The position numbers and the translations under genes are program-made. Shown here one piece after another: positions 1 to 10,692 of a stretch of 64,000 nucleotides of DNA. Each line of letters starts with the position of its first letter. Position 1 is the first letter of the stretch. This DNA comes from Lachnospiraceae bacterium XPB1003. Lineage in GTDB: Bacteria > Bacillota > Clostridia > Lachnospirales > Lachnospiraceae. The notes beneath the pieces are model-generated. The model ran no database searches and was not told the DNA's origin. It worked only from the letters and a program-made list of their open reading frames with translations. Location of the stretch: the NCBI GenBank assembly GCA_900102065.1, contig FMVK01000015.1, forward strand, positions 1 through 64,000, in the 5' to 3' direction.

Positions 1-15
1 CGGCCGCACATTTTC

Positions 16-48
16 AAAGCCCTGTCAAGTACTTTCTGGGCTTTTTTT
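16..48 (+). terminator. Intrinsic terminator of an upstream gene outside the window
   Basis: A 7-bp stem (AAAGCCC at 16-22 and GGGCTTT at 38-44) runs straight into seven T residues (42-48). It reads as a plus-strand Rho-independent terminator for a gene that ends left of the window. The 15-nt loop is rather large, which lowers confidence slightly. Confidence 0.6.
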
Positions 49-75
49 AATTTATTGATTGATTATTATAGGTTC

Positions 76-110
76 AAAAAAGATCGATCTCCTGATGCGG
101 AGATCGATCT
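76..110 (-). terminator. Intrinsic terminator after the beta-galactosidase gene
   Basis: A perfect 12-bp inverted repeat (AGATCGATCTCC at 81-92, its complement at 99-110) with a 6-nt loop is followed, on the minus strand, by six T residues (76-81). It lies about 120 nt past the beta-galactosidase stop and is the natural end of that transcript. The stem is made of GATC/CGAT units, unusual for a terminator. Confidence 0.75.
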
Positions 111-165
111 CGGATACTGGTTATGCAGAGGACGAATTTCTTAACTTAACGGCATTGGAACCGTC

Positions 166-176
166 CCCATTGACTC
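166..176. repeat. REP-like motif copy
   Basis: CCCATTGACTC occurs here within an ACCGTCCCC context. The same 10-11 bp motif occurs twice in tandem at 10104-10126, and a related GGGGACGG plus ACTCAATGG string follows the AraC gene near 4214-4232. This looks like the short palindromic intergenic repeats (REP) common in Clostridia. No associated transposase is present in the window. Confidence 0.4.
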
Positions 177-228
177 CTTGTATGATCTATGATCATAGCT
201 GCTCCGCCCCGGTGACTTCTCCGTGGTT

Positions 229-3375
<3,147 letters not shown>

Positions 3376-3399
3376 TTAATTATACCTTAGGAGTATCGT

Positions 3400-4206
3400 A
3401 TGTTTATCTCTCATTATCCGATCATAGCCCGTGAAAGCAGGCTGCCGCTGTACCTGATCAGCCTGGGGATGCACGACTGCCAGCCACCGGTACGGCGCGG
3501 CACGGAATTTGGATTTCCGCAGATCCTCTTTTGTACAAAAGGAAAAGGATGGCTGTTTTATGACGGGATCAAGACAGAGATCAAAGCCGGGATGGGCTTT
3601 TTTCTGCCGGCTTCGTATCCTCATGAATATCATCCGGCCGGGAATGTCTGGGATGTCCATTGGATCATCCCCGGAGGATATGCCTGTGAGCGGTTGCTCT
3701 CCGAATCCGGATTTGATGCTCCCATGGCTTTTGTGCTCGACAGCACAGCTCAGCTTGATAAGCTTTTTATGAATATGCATACCGCCCTGCAACATGACCA
3801 TATTTCCGGCAATCTGAAAGCCTCTGGAATTCTGTATGAGTTTATGATAAAATTGGACAGGGCTATAAATCATTTAAACAGCTCAGCGGGGCCAAACCCG
3901 GCATTAAAAAAATGTCTGAACCTGATCGACAGCTCTTATTCCACTCTGATCACAATGGAAGATCTCTGCGAAGTATCCGGCCTGTCCAAGCAGCACATCT
4001 GCAGGCTGTTCCGAGGTTCTCTAAATACACGTCCGATGGAATACATAGCCAAGCGCCGTATCCAGGCAGCAAAAGAATTACTATCCGGTACTAAAATGAC
4101 CATTGAGGATATAGCTGAAAAAACAGGCTTCTGCTCCAGCAGCTATTTCTGCAAACTCTTCAAACGTTACGAGGATATTACTCCAACGCAATTCCGGAAT
4201 ATTTAA
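3400..4206 (+). CDS. AraC family transcriptional regulator
   Basis: A 268-aa regulator with an N-terminal cupin-like sugar-sensing domain (about residues 15-150, including the FFLPASYPHEYHP turn typical of AraC arms) and two C-terminal helix-turn-helix motifs (about 175-268, ending in the classic FCKLFKRYEDITPTQFR signature). It is transcribed away from the beta-galactosidase gene, an arrangement in which the AraC protein usually activates the neighbouring glycosidase in response to its substrate. AGGAG sits just before the ATG. The ligand cannot be told from sequence. Confidence 0.92.
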   Translation: MFISHYPIIARESRLPLYLISLGMHDCQPPVRRGTEFGFPQILFCTKGKGWLFYDGIKTEIKAGMGFFLPASYPHEYHPAGNVWDVHWIIPGGYACERLLSESGFDAPMAFVLDSTAQLDKLFMNMHTALQHDHISGNLKASGILYEFMIKLDRAINHLNSSAGPNPALKKCLNLIDSSYSTLITMEDLCEVSGLSKQHICRLFRGSLNTRPMEYIAKRRIQAAKELLSGTKMTIEDIAEKTGFCSSSYFCKLFKRYEDITPTQFRNI

Positions 4207-4277
4207 AAACCACGGGGACGGACTCAATGGCATTTAGATAAGCATCCCTAATGGTACACGGTTCCTATACCACAAAT

Positions 4278-5275
4278 TCATTCAAAAACATAACTGTTCT
4301 TTGGGCCCAGATATGATTCTTTTGGGGGCCATTTTGTATCCCACAGAACAATTCTCTCCAGAATCAGATTGGGACTCAGCTGGCAATATGACAATCTGTT
4401 CACTCCGGCCTTGAAGTGAATACGGGCAGATACGATTTTGGCATTCCGTCTGTTGTCTTCTGTCCACTGGGCGCTCAGGAAAACCGGCCTTGAAGAATCA
4501 TAGATTGTATTGATTCGAGCCGGTTCCTCCCCATTAACACTGATCTCAAAAAACTGAAAACTCTCGTCATTTACCGGAAAGGACGGCGCAAAGATGAATT
4601 CCGCATCATATTCACCCGCATCCTCTGCAAAAAACAAATACTCTGCATACGGAAGCGAACCGCTGTCTTCGTTTGTAAGATCTATCGTATTGGGATAAAG
4701 CTTCAAACCGCTGCCATGTCTGCCATACGGTTCCATAACTCTGTAACAAGCACTGTCGGTTGCCGTCATTTTCGCAAAATCACGGCCTTCCGCCACGGCA
4801 TGCCCTGCATGAACCAGTATGCTTCCCTTTGAAATTTCCTTTCCGCTTTTCGCACGGCAGACGCTTTCATAGTATTCTTTTCCGCATGCCCTTACTGTAA
4901 GCGTCACGAAACACTCATCACCGTCGCTGATAATGATGGTACCGCTTGAAACGACATCGCTCGGAATAAGTTTTCTATCCACCCTTACCCGAATTCGGTC
5001 TGTTCTGTATGTTTTTCCCTCGATCAGATTGGAGAAGTTTCGTATGCATCCATCAGGTTCCTCCGAAGCAACACCAATCCAATCCTTACTCTAAGAAGGT
5101 CACTCTTTTCAAGGCTTCCCACAAGAATGGTTGTCCCTTCACCTGAGTCGGATACTCTGTCGCCGAAAACAAGGCGAAGGTCATTTCTGACCCATTCAGC
5201 AACCTCCCTGACACCTGCAAAATCATTTTCATCACAAATAATTCTCGTATGCGCATCAATTATCGGGCACTTCAT
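4278..5275 (-). pseudogene. GH115 alpha-glucuronidase remnant with the catalytic middle deleted
   Basis: Two reading frames resemble opposite ends of GH115 xylan alpha-glucuronidases. The upstream piece (5275 to about 5090) matches the N-terminal start, with an NDLRLVFG segment and ILVGSLEKS. The downstream piece (about 5083 to 4278) matches the C-terminal beta-sandwich and ends in the family-typical ESYLGP. The pieces meet near 5090 in different frames, with a TAG at the junction. About 1 kb remains where roughly 2.8-3 kb is expected, so the catalytic barrel is missing. A second lesion is likely at the start: AGGGAG seven nt before an ATG at 5298 leads into a seven-A run where the frame breaks. 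Family membership rests on motif recall rather than alignment. Confidence 0.75.
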
Positions 5276-5328
5276 TTTTTTAACACGATCTCCTTCATTC
5301 GTTAACTCCCTAAAATAGTTCCACTAAA

Positions 5329-6618
5329 TCAATAATCCAGACTATTTTCATTCAATAAAAATTCAAATAATCCCATAATTGTTATGCCATGATCATTTCT
5401 CCACACAGGAGCATTGCCACCGGTAATGATTATCTTCTTAAATGAATCGGGTATTTTAACAAGTGAAGCCTGTTCCTGTTCTATCTTTTCCTGATTTGGT
5501 AAAGCATATGCGGATTGGATATAATATCTCTTGCTTCCTTGATTAACCACAAAATCAACTTCTAATTGTCTTCGCACTTTTTTTCCATTTTCATCAATTC
5601 GAATCTCTACCACACCCACATCTACGTTGTATCCTCTATAAATCAATTCATTGTAAATGGTATTCTCCATTAAATGTGTCTCTTCAAATTGACGGAAATT
5701 CAAAAGAGCATTCCGAAGTCCCAAATCTGTATAGTAATATTTCGAAGGTGTACCTATATATTTACGACCTTTAATATCATATCTTTCGCTCTTCTGTATA
5801 AGAAAACTCTCCATGAGGTACTTTAGATAATTCGATATTGTAGGCATTGAAACCAGCTTATCGCCATTGCTATTAAATGTATCCGATATTTTTTGAGCAT
5901 TCGTCAACGAACCAATAGCTGAAGCAATAACTTTCATTAAGGTTTCCATACCTGCAGCTTCTCGTATTTCATACCTTTCAACTATATCTCTGACATAGAT
6001 CTCGGAAGTTAATCTCTCAAGATATGCTTCCTTAGATTCATTATCAGGTTCTGCCAAAATATGAGGCAATCCACCATAGAATAAATACTCTTGCCATGCT
6101 TCAGATTGTTCCTTACCGGATGCCGGGAAATATTCCGAAAACGACAACGGTGCTATATGTATTTCATCCCCGCGACCTCTGAATTCTGTTAAAATATCTG
6201 ATGATAAAAACTTAGAATTGCTCCCCGTAACGTATACATCAACGTTCTTCTTCCTTAGCAAACTATTCAAAACACCATAAAGTCTGATTGGAACGTCCGG
6301 GTTTTTCATTTCTTCTCTGGTTATTGCATATTGTGCTTCATCAATAAATACATAATATTGTTTTTTAGAATCAGTTATTCTGCTTTTAATGTACTCGGAC
6401 AATTTTCTGGGATCACAATAATCTATATAGTCATCATCATCTAATGGCACAGATATAATACAATCCTCAGAAACGCCTTCCTTAATGAGATAATCATAGT
6501 ACAAATTAAAAAGTAAGTATGACTTACCACATCTTCTAATTCCTGTAATAACCTTGATCAATCCATTGTTTCTTTTTCTTATTAGCTTTTTTAAATAGTT
6601 ATCTCTCTTTATCTCCAT
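5329..6618 (-). CDS. AAA-type ATPase with DUF4143 domain
   Basis: A 429-aa P-loop ATPase of the common bacterial and archaeal type that carries a C-terminal DUF4143 nuclease-like domain. Walker A is GIRRCGKS (residues 26-33), Walker B is YYVFIDEAQ (about 100-108), a sensor segment VTGSNSKFLSSD follows, and the DUF4143 region begins about residue 195. The biological role of this family is not established, and members are often scattered in accessory regions. It is more AT-rich than its neighbours and sits between a collapsed GH115 gene and a truncated reductase, suggesting it arrived by insertion (inference). The ribosome site is weak. Confidence 0.85.
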   Translation of the reverse strand: MEIKRDNYLKKLIRKRNNGLIKVITGIRRCGKSYLLFNLYYDYLIKEGVSEDCIISVPLDDDDYIDYCDPRKLSEYIKSRITDSKKQYYVFIDEAQYAITREEMKNPDVPIRLYGVLNSLLRKKNVDVYVTGSNSKFLSSDILTEFRGRGDEIHIAPLSFSEYFPASGKEQSEAWQEYLFYGGLPHILAEPDNESKEAYLERLTSEIYVRDIVERYEIREAAGMETLMKVIASAIGSLTNAQKISDTFNSNGDKLVSMPTISNYLKYLMESFLIQKSERYDIKGRKYIGTPSKYYYTDLGLRNALLNFRQFEETHLMENTIYNELIYRGYNVDVGVVEIRIDENGKKVRRQLEVDFVVNQGSKRYYIQSAYALPNQEKIEQEQASLVKIPDSFKKIIITGGNAPVWRNDHGITIMGLFEFLLNENSLDY

Positions 6619-6648
6619 AAAAGCCCCATTTTAGATTTTTGGTTTTGT

Positions 6649-6713
6649 TACCGTTTTTCTAAAGTATAATATGCTTGTGATAACACCGCAAGCTATATTT
6701 TAGAAAAATGGTA
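6649..6713. repeat. Long imperfect hairpin
   Basis: A 15-bp arm (TACCGTTTTTCTAAA at 6649-6663) is repeated in inverse orientation with one mismatch at 6699-6713. An inner GCTTG/CAAGC stem (6673-6677 and 6689-6693) sits between them. The structure covers the 3' end of the truncated reductase frame and lies upstream of the ATPase gene. It may be a terminator-like structure or a remnant of a small mobile element. Confidence 0.55.
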
Positions 6714-7108
6714 ATTGTACCGCTTTTCTTAATAAGAGCGACAGAATGATCTCCGTAAAGCGAATTATTAAAACCCATGCTTGAATATGCGAATATGCAA
6801 CTAGAACCTAAACTGATTAAATAGAAAAAAACATATCGGAGCTGAAAAAAGATTAAAGCAGATATACTTCTCTGAATTTGTTCAAGAATCTTTTCCGTGA
6901 TTTCATTTGCGTCATCCTTAAATACACAATGCCCCAACTTCTGGCATCCGAAACAACCTGTGCAGAAGCCAATATTCTTTCCTTTCATGGAAATAATCTC
7001 AACATCATTTCCTGCTGCTTTTGCGCCTTCCGCAAAGCTTTCGGCAAGCCTGTCAGAATTACTCTTTGCTCTTAAACTTGTTTCAATTATGAGTATCTTC
7101 TTCGCCAT
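6659..7108 (-). pseudogene. Truncated flavodoxin-fold NAD(P)H/FMN reductase
   Basis: The first ~80 residues are a clear NADPH-dependent FMN reductase/flavodoxin-fold start: KILIIETSLRAKSNSDRLAESF for phosphate binding of FMN and the cysteine-rich FCTGCFGCQKLGHCVFKDD segment. After EKILEQIQ the expected ADVIVFxTPIYYY flavin-contact strand and the rest of the protein are replaced by about 70 unrelated hydrophobic residues. Intact relatives are about 180 aa with conserved sequence to the end. It is the last gene of the lipoprotein/hydrolase operon. The breakpoint lies near 6870, and the hairpin at 6649-6713 and the DUF4143 ATPase follow. Probably non-functional. Confidence 0.7.
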
Positions 7109-7117
7109 GTATCCTCC

Positions 7118-7681
7118 TTATTCCATACTTAATGTGATTGTAACATCACCATTACCAAGTAGATTCTTTAGTTCTTTCTCATTCAGGTTTATTTTCCCCA
7201 GTCTCGTATATGCCCATGAATTAGATCCGTAAAATACTACAAGCTGATTTCCGGAATAAAGGACAATATCTCCTGCCGATGCAGTCGTCTGTTTATCATC
7301 TCGTGTGATACTCTTTCCGATAGGTCCTACCTGTTCAAAGCCTCCGTACATAGACATTGATATCGTAAGCTCATCTTCTGCAAGCTCCTTCAGTTCAGCC
7401 ACAGAGGCATTATTTTCCCATATAACATCCACTTTAGTATCATTGATTGTCATAACCATGATAATCTCGTCCTCCTGCTCTGTGACGTTTTCGTATTCTG
7501 TAATTGGTTCCAGCTTTTCTGTCGTCTGATCAAAAGTCTTTTCCTCAGATGTATCCTCTGCATCTGCTGAGGCGGTGTTCACAGGGGTTGCCTGTTTCAC
7601 TTCCTTTACGTTCGTTCCGCAGCCTGATAATACTGTGCAGGACAGTACTACTAAGATTATCAAATGAATCGTTCTTATCAT
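7118..7681 (-). CDS. Lipoprotein with a cyclophilin-like fold domain
   Basis: A 187-aa protein with a lipoprotein signal peptide (hydrophobic residues 5-19, lipobox LSGC with Cys21), an acidic Thr/Glu-rich linker (about 30-70), and a C-terminal domain (about 73-187) of the small bacterial cyclophilin-like type (MTINDTKVDVIWENNASVAELKELAED, later GDIVLYSGNQLVVFYGSNSWAYTRLGKI). This family is compact, usually lacks prolyl-isomerase residues and has no established activity. Its ATG overlaps the stop of the upstream hydrolase gene (ATGA), showing translational coupling. The reductase remnant begins nine nt after its stop. Anchored on the outer face of the membrane. Confidence 0.8.
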   Translation of the reverse strand: MIRTIHLIILVVLSCTVLSGCGTNVKEVKQATPVNTASADAEDTSEEKTFDQTTEKLEPITEYENVTEQEDEIIMVMTINDTKVDVIWENNASVAELKELAEDELTISMSMYGGFEQVGPIGKSITRDDKQTTASAGDIVLYSGNQLVVFYGSNSWAYTRLGKINLNEKELKNLLGNGDVTITLSME

Positions 7682-8679
7682 TTCAAATACTCCATGTAAA
7701 ACTCAGTCAGTTTATCAAACGGGATTGCATCCTTTCCACCTCCGTCATACAGATCGGTATGCACTGCATCAGGAATTATCAGCAGCTCCTTATTTTCCGT
7801 ATACTTGCTGTCCTTTATCATCGCAGCATAAGCGTCTTTTGAGAAATAACAGGAATGTGCTTTCTCACCATGAATGAGAAGAACTGCGCTTCTGATCTCA
7901 TTGCTGTACTTAAGAATTGGCTGATTAACAAAAGATTCGCATCCAATCACATTCCAACCACCATTGGAGTTAAGTGATCTTGCATGATATCCACGCTCTG
8001 TTTTGTAATAGTCATGATAATCTACCACAAAGAATGGAGCCTCCTTAGGAAGCGGATCCACCACACCACCGCCAAGCTTGTACTCGCCATTTCTCAGGTC
8101 TTCCAAGCGCTGTGCACACTGTGCCTTCTTCGCCTCATAACGAGCTTCCTCAGAATCCGCAGAGTCAAAATATCCGTTTGCATTCACCCTTGTCATATCA
8201 TACATGGTGGCAGCTACCGTTGCTTTTACCCTAGTATCAAGTGCAGCCGCATTGATCGCCATGCCGCCCCATCCGCAAATGCCAAGGATTCCGATCCGGT
8301 CAGGATCTACCTTTTCATTCAGAGAAAGAAAATCCACAGCCGCCATAAAATCTTCCGTATTAATATCGGGTGACGCCATATATCTGACATTTCCGCCGCT
8401 CTCGCCTGTGAATGAAGGATCAAATGCTATCGTAAGGAACCCTCTCTCTGCCATGGTCTGTGCATATAATCCGCTGCACTGTTCTTTCACTGCTCCAAAC
8501 GGTCCACTTACTGCGATAGCCGGAAGCTTTCCTTCCACATTCTTAGGCACATACATATCAGCTGCAAGGGTGATTCCATATCTGTTTACAAATGTCACCT
8601 TACTGTGATCTACCTTTTCACTTTTTGCAAAAGTCTTATCCCATTCCTGCACCAGTTTCAGCTCTTCTTTTTTGATCAT
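7678..8679 (-). CDS. Dienelactone-hydrolase-like alpha/beta hydrolase
   Basis: An alpha/beta hydrolase with a cysteine nucleophile in the elbow ILGICGWGGM (about Cys135), as in dienelactone hydrolases, an Asp-containing stretch after the strand LLIHGEKAHS, and a catalytic His in IPDAVHTDLYD near the C-terminus. No signal peptide. I place the start at 8679 because GGAGG lies eight nt before that ATG; an ATG five codons earlier has no comparable site. Middle gene of an operon with the small upstream protein, the cyclophilin-like lipoprotein and the reductase remnant. It faces a LysR gene, the usual context for inducible detoxification or redox operons. Substrate unknown. Confidence 0.87.
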   Translation of the reverse strand: MIKKEELKLVQEWDKTFAKSEKVDHSKVTFVNRYGITLAADMYVPKNVEGKLPAIAVSGPFGAVKEQCSGLYAQTMAERGFLTIAFDPSFTGESGGNVRYMASPDINTEDFMAAVDFLSLNEKVDPDRIGILGICGWGGMAINAAALDTRVKATVAATMYDMTRVNANGYFDSADSEEARYEAKKAQCAQRLEDLRNGEYKLGGGVVDPLPKEAPFFVVDYHDYYKTERGYHARSLNSNGGWNVIGCESFVNQPILKYSNEIRSAVLLIHGEKAHSCYFSKDAYAAMIKDSKYTENKELLIIPDAVHTDLYDGGGKDAIPFDKLTEFYMEYLK

Positions 8680-8700
8680 TGCTTTGTCCTCCATTAGTTT

Positions 8701-8922
8701 TTACTTTATTTCTTCCTTTTCTGCCCACCGGATCAGATAATCCATTCGATCCACTTTTCTCTGGCTTTCATGCATCTCATCCATCAGGGCACACCGACAT
8801 CTTTTCAGATATCCGATCAACTCCGACTTCTGCCCTGATTCCATAATCATCCTCAACATTTCTTTATGCTCATCGTCAACTCCTATGTCTGACAAGCAGT
8901 CAATCATCGTTTTTAATTCCAT
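8701..8922 (-). CDS. Small coiled-coil protein of unknown function
   Basis: 73 residues, almost all predicted helix. The C-terminal half (KRCRCALMDEMHESQRKVDRMDYLIRW) has heptad spacing and resembles the dimerising C-terminal helix of MerR-type regulators, but no DNA-binding domain precedes it. GGAG sits eight nt before the ATG. It is the first gene of the operon and ends six nt before the ATG that begins the longer hydrolase frame. It could modulate a regulator by dimerising with it, which is speculation. No function recognised. Confidence 0.65.
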   Translation of the reverse strand: MELKTMIDCLSDIGVDDEHKEMLRMIMESGQKSELIGYLKRCRCALMDEMHESQRKVDRMDYLIRWAEKEEIK

Positions 8923-9007
8923 AATAAATTCTCCGAGTTAACACGTTATTTATGAAATCAGTATAGGTGATTGACGTGAATTGCGCTAATGAATAAAATG
9001 AATATCG

Positions 9008-9030
9008 TGATATACCAAATCGGAATATCA
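9008..9030. promoter_or_regulatory. LysR-type operator: TGATAT-N11-ATATCA
   Basis: A perfect 6-bp inverted repeat with an 11-nt spacer, the T-N11-A architecture of LysR-type recognition boxes, lies between the LysR gene (9180, plus) and the operon starting at 8922 (minus). It is very likely the binding site of the adjacent regulator. Confidence 0.7.
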
Positions 9031-9179
9031 TATAGCAATGAGCAGTGCACAGATATGTATGATCTATGCGTTGGAAGCTTGCTTACATAAGCATATGATT
9101 ATACATATCCGGATTCTGCGAATGCCGAAGAACGAGAAATGCAGAGCATTTCGAGTGCACCGCGAGGAAAGGATATCAG

Positions 9180-10052
9180 ATGGAGATAAAGAACCTTCGC
9201 TACTTTCTTGCAGCAGCCAGAGAAGAAAACATGTCTCATGCTGCAGAAATCATGCATGTGACTCAGCCAACACTATCAAAAGCACTAAAAGCACTGGAAG
9301 ATGAACTGGGAAAGAAACTTTTCATACGCCACAGCTTCTCCATCAAACTCACGGATGAAGGAATGCTTCTTCGCGACCGCGCTGAGGATCTTGTTGCTAT
9401 GGCAGATAAAATCGAACAGGAATTTATTTCTCTCGATGACATCACCGGTGGCGATATCTATTTTGGTCTGGCAGAATCCTATCAGATCAGTCTGCTTGCC
9501 CGTGAGATAAAGAAATTAAAAGATCGATATCCAAACTTTACCTATCATGTAACCAGCGGAGATACTGAACAGGTGACAGAAAAACTAGATAAAGGGCTAC
9601 TGGATTTTGGCGTAATCTGCGAAACTCCAAACACGGACAAATACGAATATTTCACTTTTCCGAGCTCCGACCGTTGGGGCGCCGTTATGCTGAAAAAACA
9701 TCCTCTGGCAAAGAAAAAGAGCATTAAAGCAACTGACCTAATTGGACAGCCGCTCTTCTGCTCTGAACAAAGCTGGAATATCGAAATACCTGAATGGGCC
9801 GGGGAACACTACCAGAAACTCCGCCTTGAAGGTTCCTTTCGGCTTTCTTATAATGCCTCCATGTTTGCAAAAGAAGGTCTCGGTATCTTACTCACTTTTG
9901 AGCATCTTATAAACTGCTCCGAAGAAAGTGCTCTGGCATTCAGGCCTCTGTCTCCAAAACAGGAAACAAAACTGTATCTAATCTGGAACAAATTTCAAAC
10001 CTTCACACCGATTGCAGAGAAATTCCTCGCGCAAGTACGAGATTCGTTTTAA
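9180..10052 (+). CDS. LysR family transcriptional regulator
   Basis: A 290-aa LysR-type regulator. Residues 1-60 form the winged helix-turn-helix (MEIKNLRYFLAAAREENMSH, then TQPTLSKALKALEDELGKKLF), and residues about 90-290 form the periplasmic-binding-like effector domain. AGGAAAGG precedes the ATG. Divergent from the lipoprotein/hydrolase/reductase operon with a T-N11-A box between them, so it presumably activates that operon in response to a small molecule and represses itself. A hairpin (GAAATGC-AGA-GCATTTC, 9136-9152) lies in its leader. Effector unknown. Confidence 0.93.
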   Translation: MEIKNLRYFLAAAREENMSHAAEIMHVTQPTLSKALKALEDELGKKLFIRHSFSIKLTDEGMLLRDRAEDLVAMADKIEQEFISLDDITGGDIYFGLAESYQISLLAREIKKLKDRYPNFTYHVTSGDTEQVTEKLDKGLLDFGVICETPNTDKYEYFTFPSSDRWGAVMLKKHPLAKKKSIKATDLIGQPLFCSEQSWNIEIPEWAGEHYQKLRLEGSFRLSYNASMFAKEGLGILLTFEHLINCSEESALAFRPLSPKQETKLYLIWNKFQTFTPIAEKFLAQVRDSF

Positions 10053-10076
10053 CTTCCCAGATAATCAGACTATAGT

Positions 10077-10126
10077 GGGAGTCAACGGGGGAGTCGGGAC
10101 TCACCCATTGACTAACCCATTGACTC
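10077..10126. repeat. REP-like palindromic repeat between convergent genes
   Basis: GGGAGTCAACGGG (10077-10089) faces two tandem copies of CCCATTGACT (10104-10113 and 10116-10125), able to form an 11-bp stem with one mismatch. The motif also occurs at 166-176. It lies between the convergent LysR and acetyltransferase genes and may also end transcription. Confidence 0.5.
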
Positions 10127-10607
10127 AAATATTTTTCACCATATATCCGCACGTAAACGGAAAGAAATCATACTTCTTTGTTCCGGTATGAACAGCTCCA
10201 TTCTGCTCATACCATTTTCTAAGAATCCGGTTTTCTTCTACAATCCCGATGTTAATAAGCTTACATCCGCAATCCTTAGCGGATTCATATGAATGATCTA
10301 ATAGTTTCCTGCCAATCCCATGATGCCTGTATTCAGGTAGAACAGCGAGATTATTCAGTTCACATTCGCAATTATCCTGCAGCAATATAGAGTAATATCC
10401 ACATAAAACGCCGTCTTGTTCATAAACAAACATCCTGCGAGGCTCATTATCCATTTGCCAATATAATTTGTCTTCTGTAGTTGCGAATGCTGTAAACCTT
10501 GGTGCATTTTCTATAGTGAAACCGAACTCATCAGCTACAGTCTTAAAGCTCTTTCTTATAATATCCACACATCCGGGAACATCATCCCTTTTGACTTCTC
10601 TGATCAT
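10125..10607 (-). CDS. GNAT family N-acetyltransferase
   Basis: 160 aa with the complete GNAT core: N-terminal strand MIREVKRDDVPGCVDII, central strand ending in the acetyl-CoA loop RHHGIGRKLLDHS (about residues 94-106), and the C-terminal NRILRKWYEQNGA element. The acceptor substrate cannot be inferred. It has no operon partner: a LysR gene converges on it and a hydrolase gene lies 85 nt upstream. One of four acetyltransferases within 6 kb. Confidence 0.85.
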   Translation of the reverse strand: MIREVKRDDVPGCVDIIRKSFKTVADEFGFTIENAPRFTAFATTEDKLYWQMDNEPRRMFVYEQDGVLCGYYSILLQDNCECELNNLAVLPEYRHHGIGRKLLDHSYESAKDCGCKLINIGIVEENRILRKWYEQNGAVHTGTKKYDFFPFTCGYMVKNI

Positions 10608-10692
10608 TTTTCATATCCTCCCCACTGCGCAATATACTGAAATATATCTCCCCGTATAACATGATTTCGATTTATACTTCCACTTTTTAACA

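Noticed and set aside
8680-8694. Shared AAGTAAAAACTAATG string at the hydrolase start and the kinase remnant (17563-17577)
   Set aside because: Short and AT-rich; likely chance, without a second shared segment around it.
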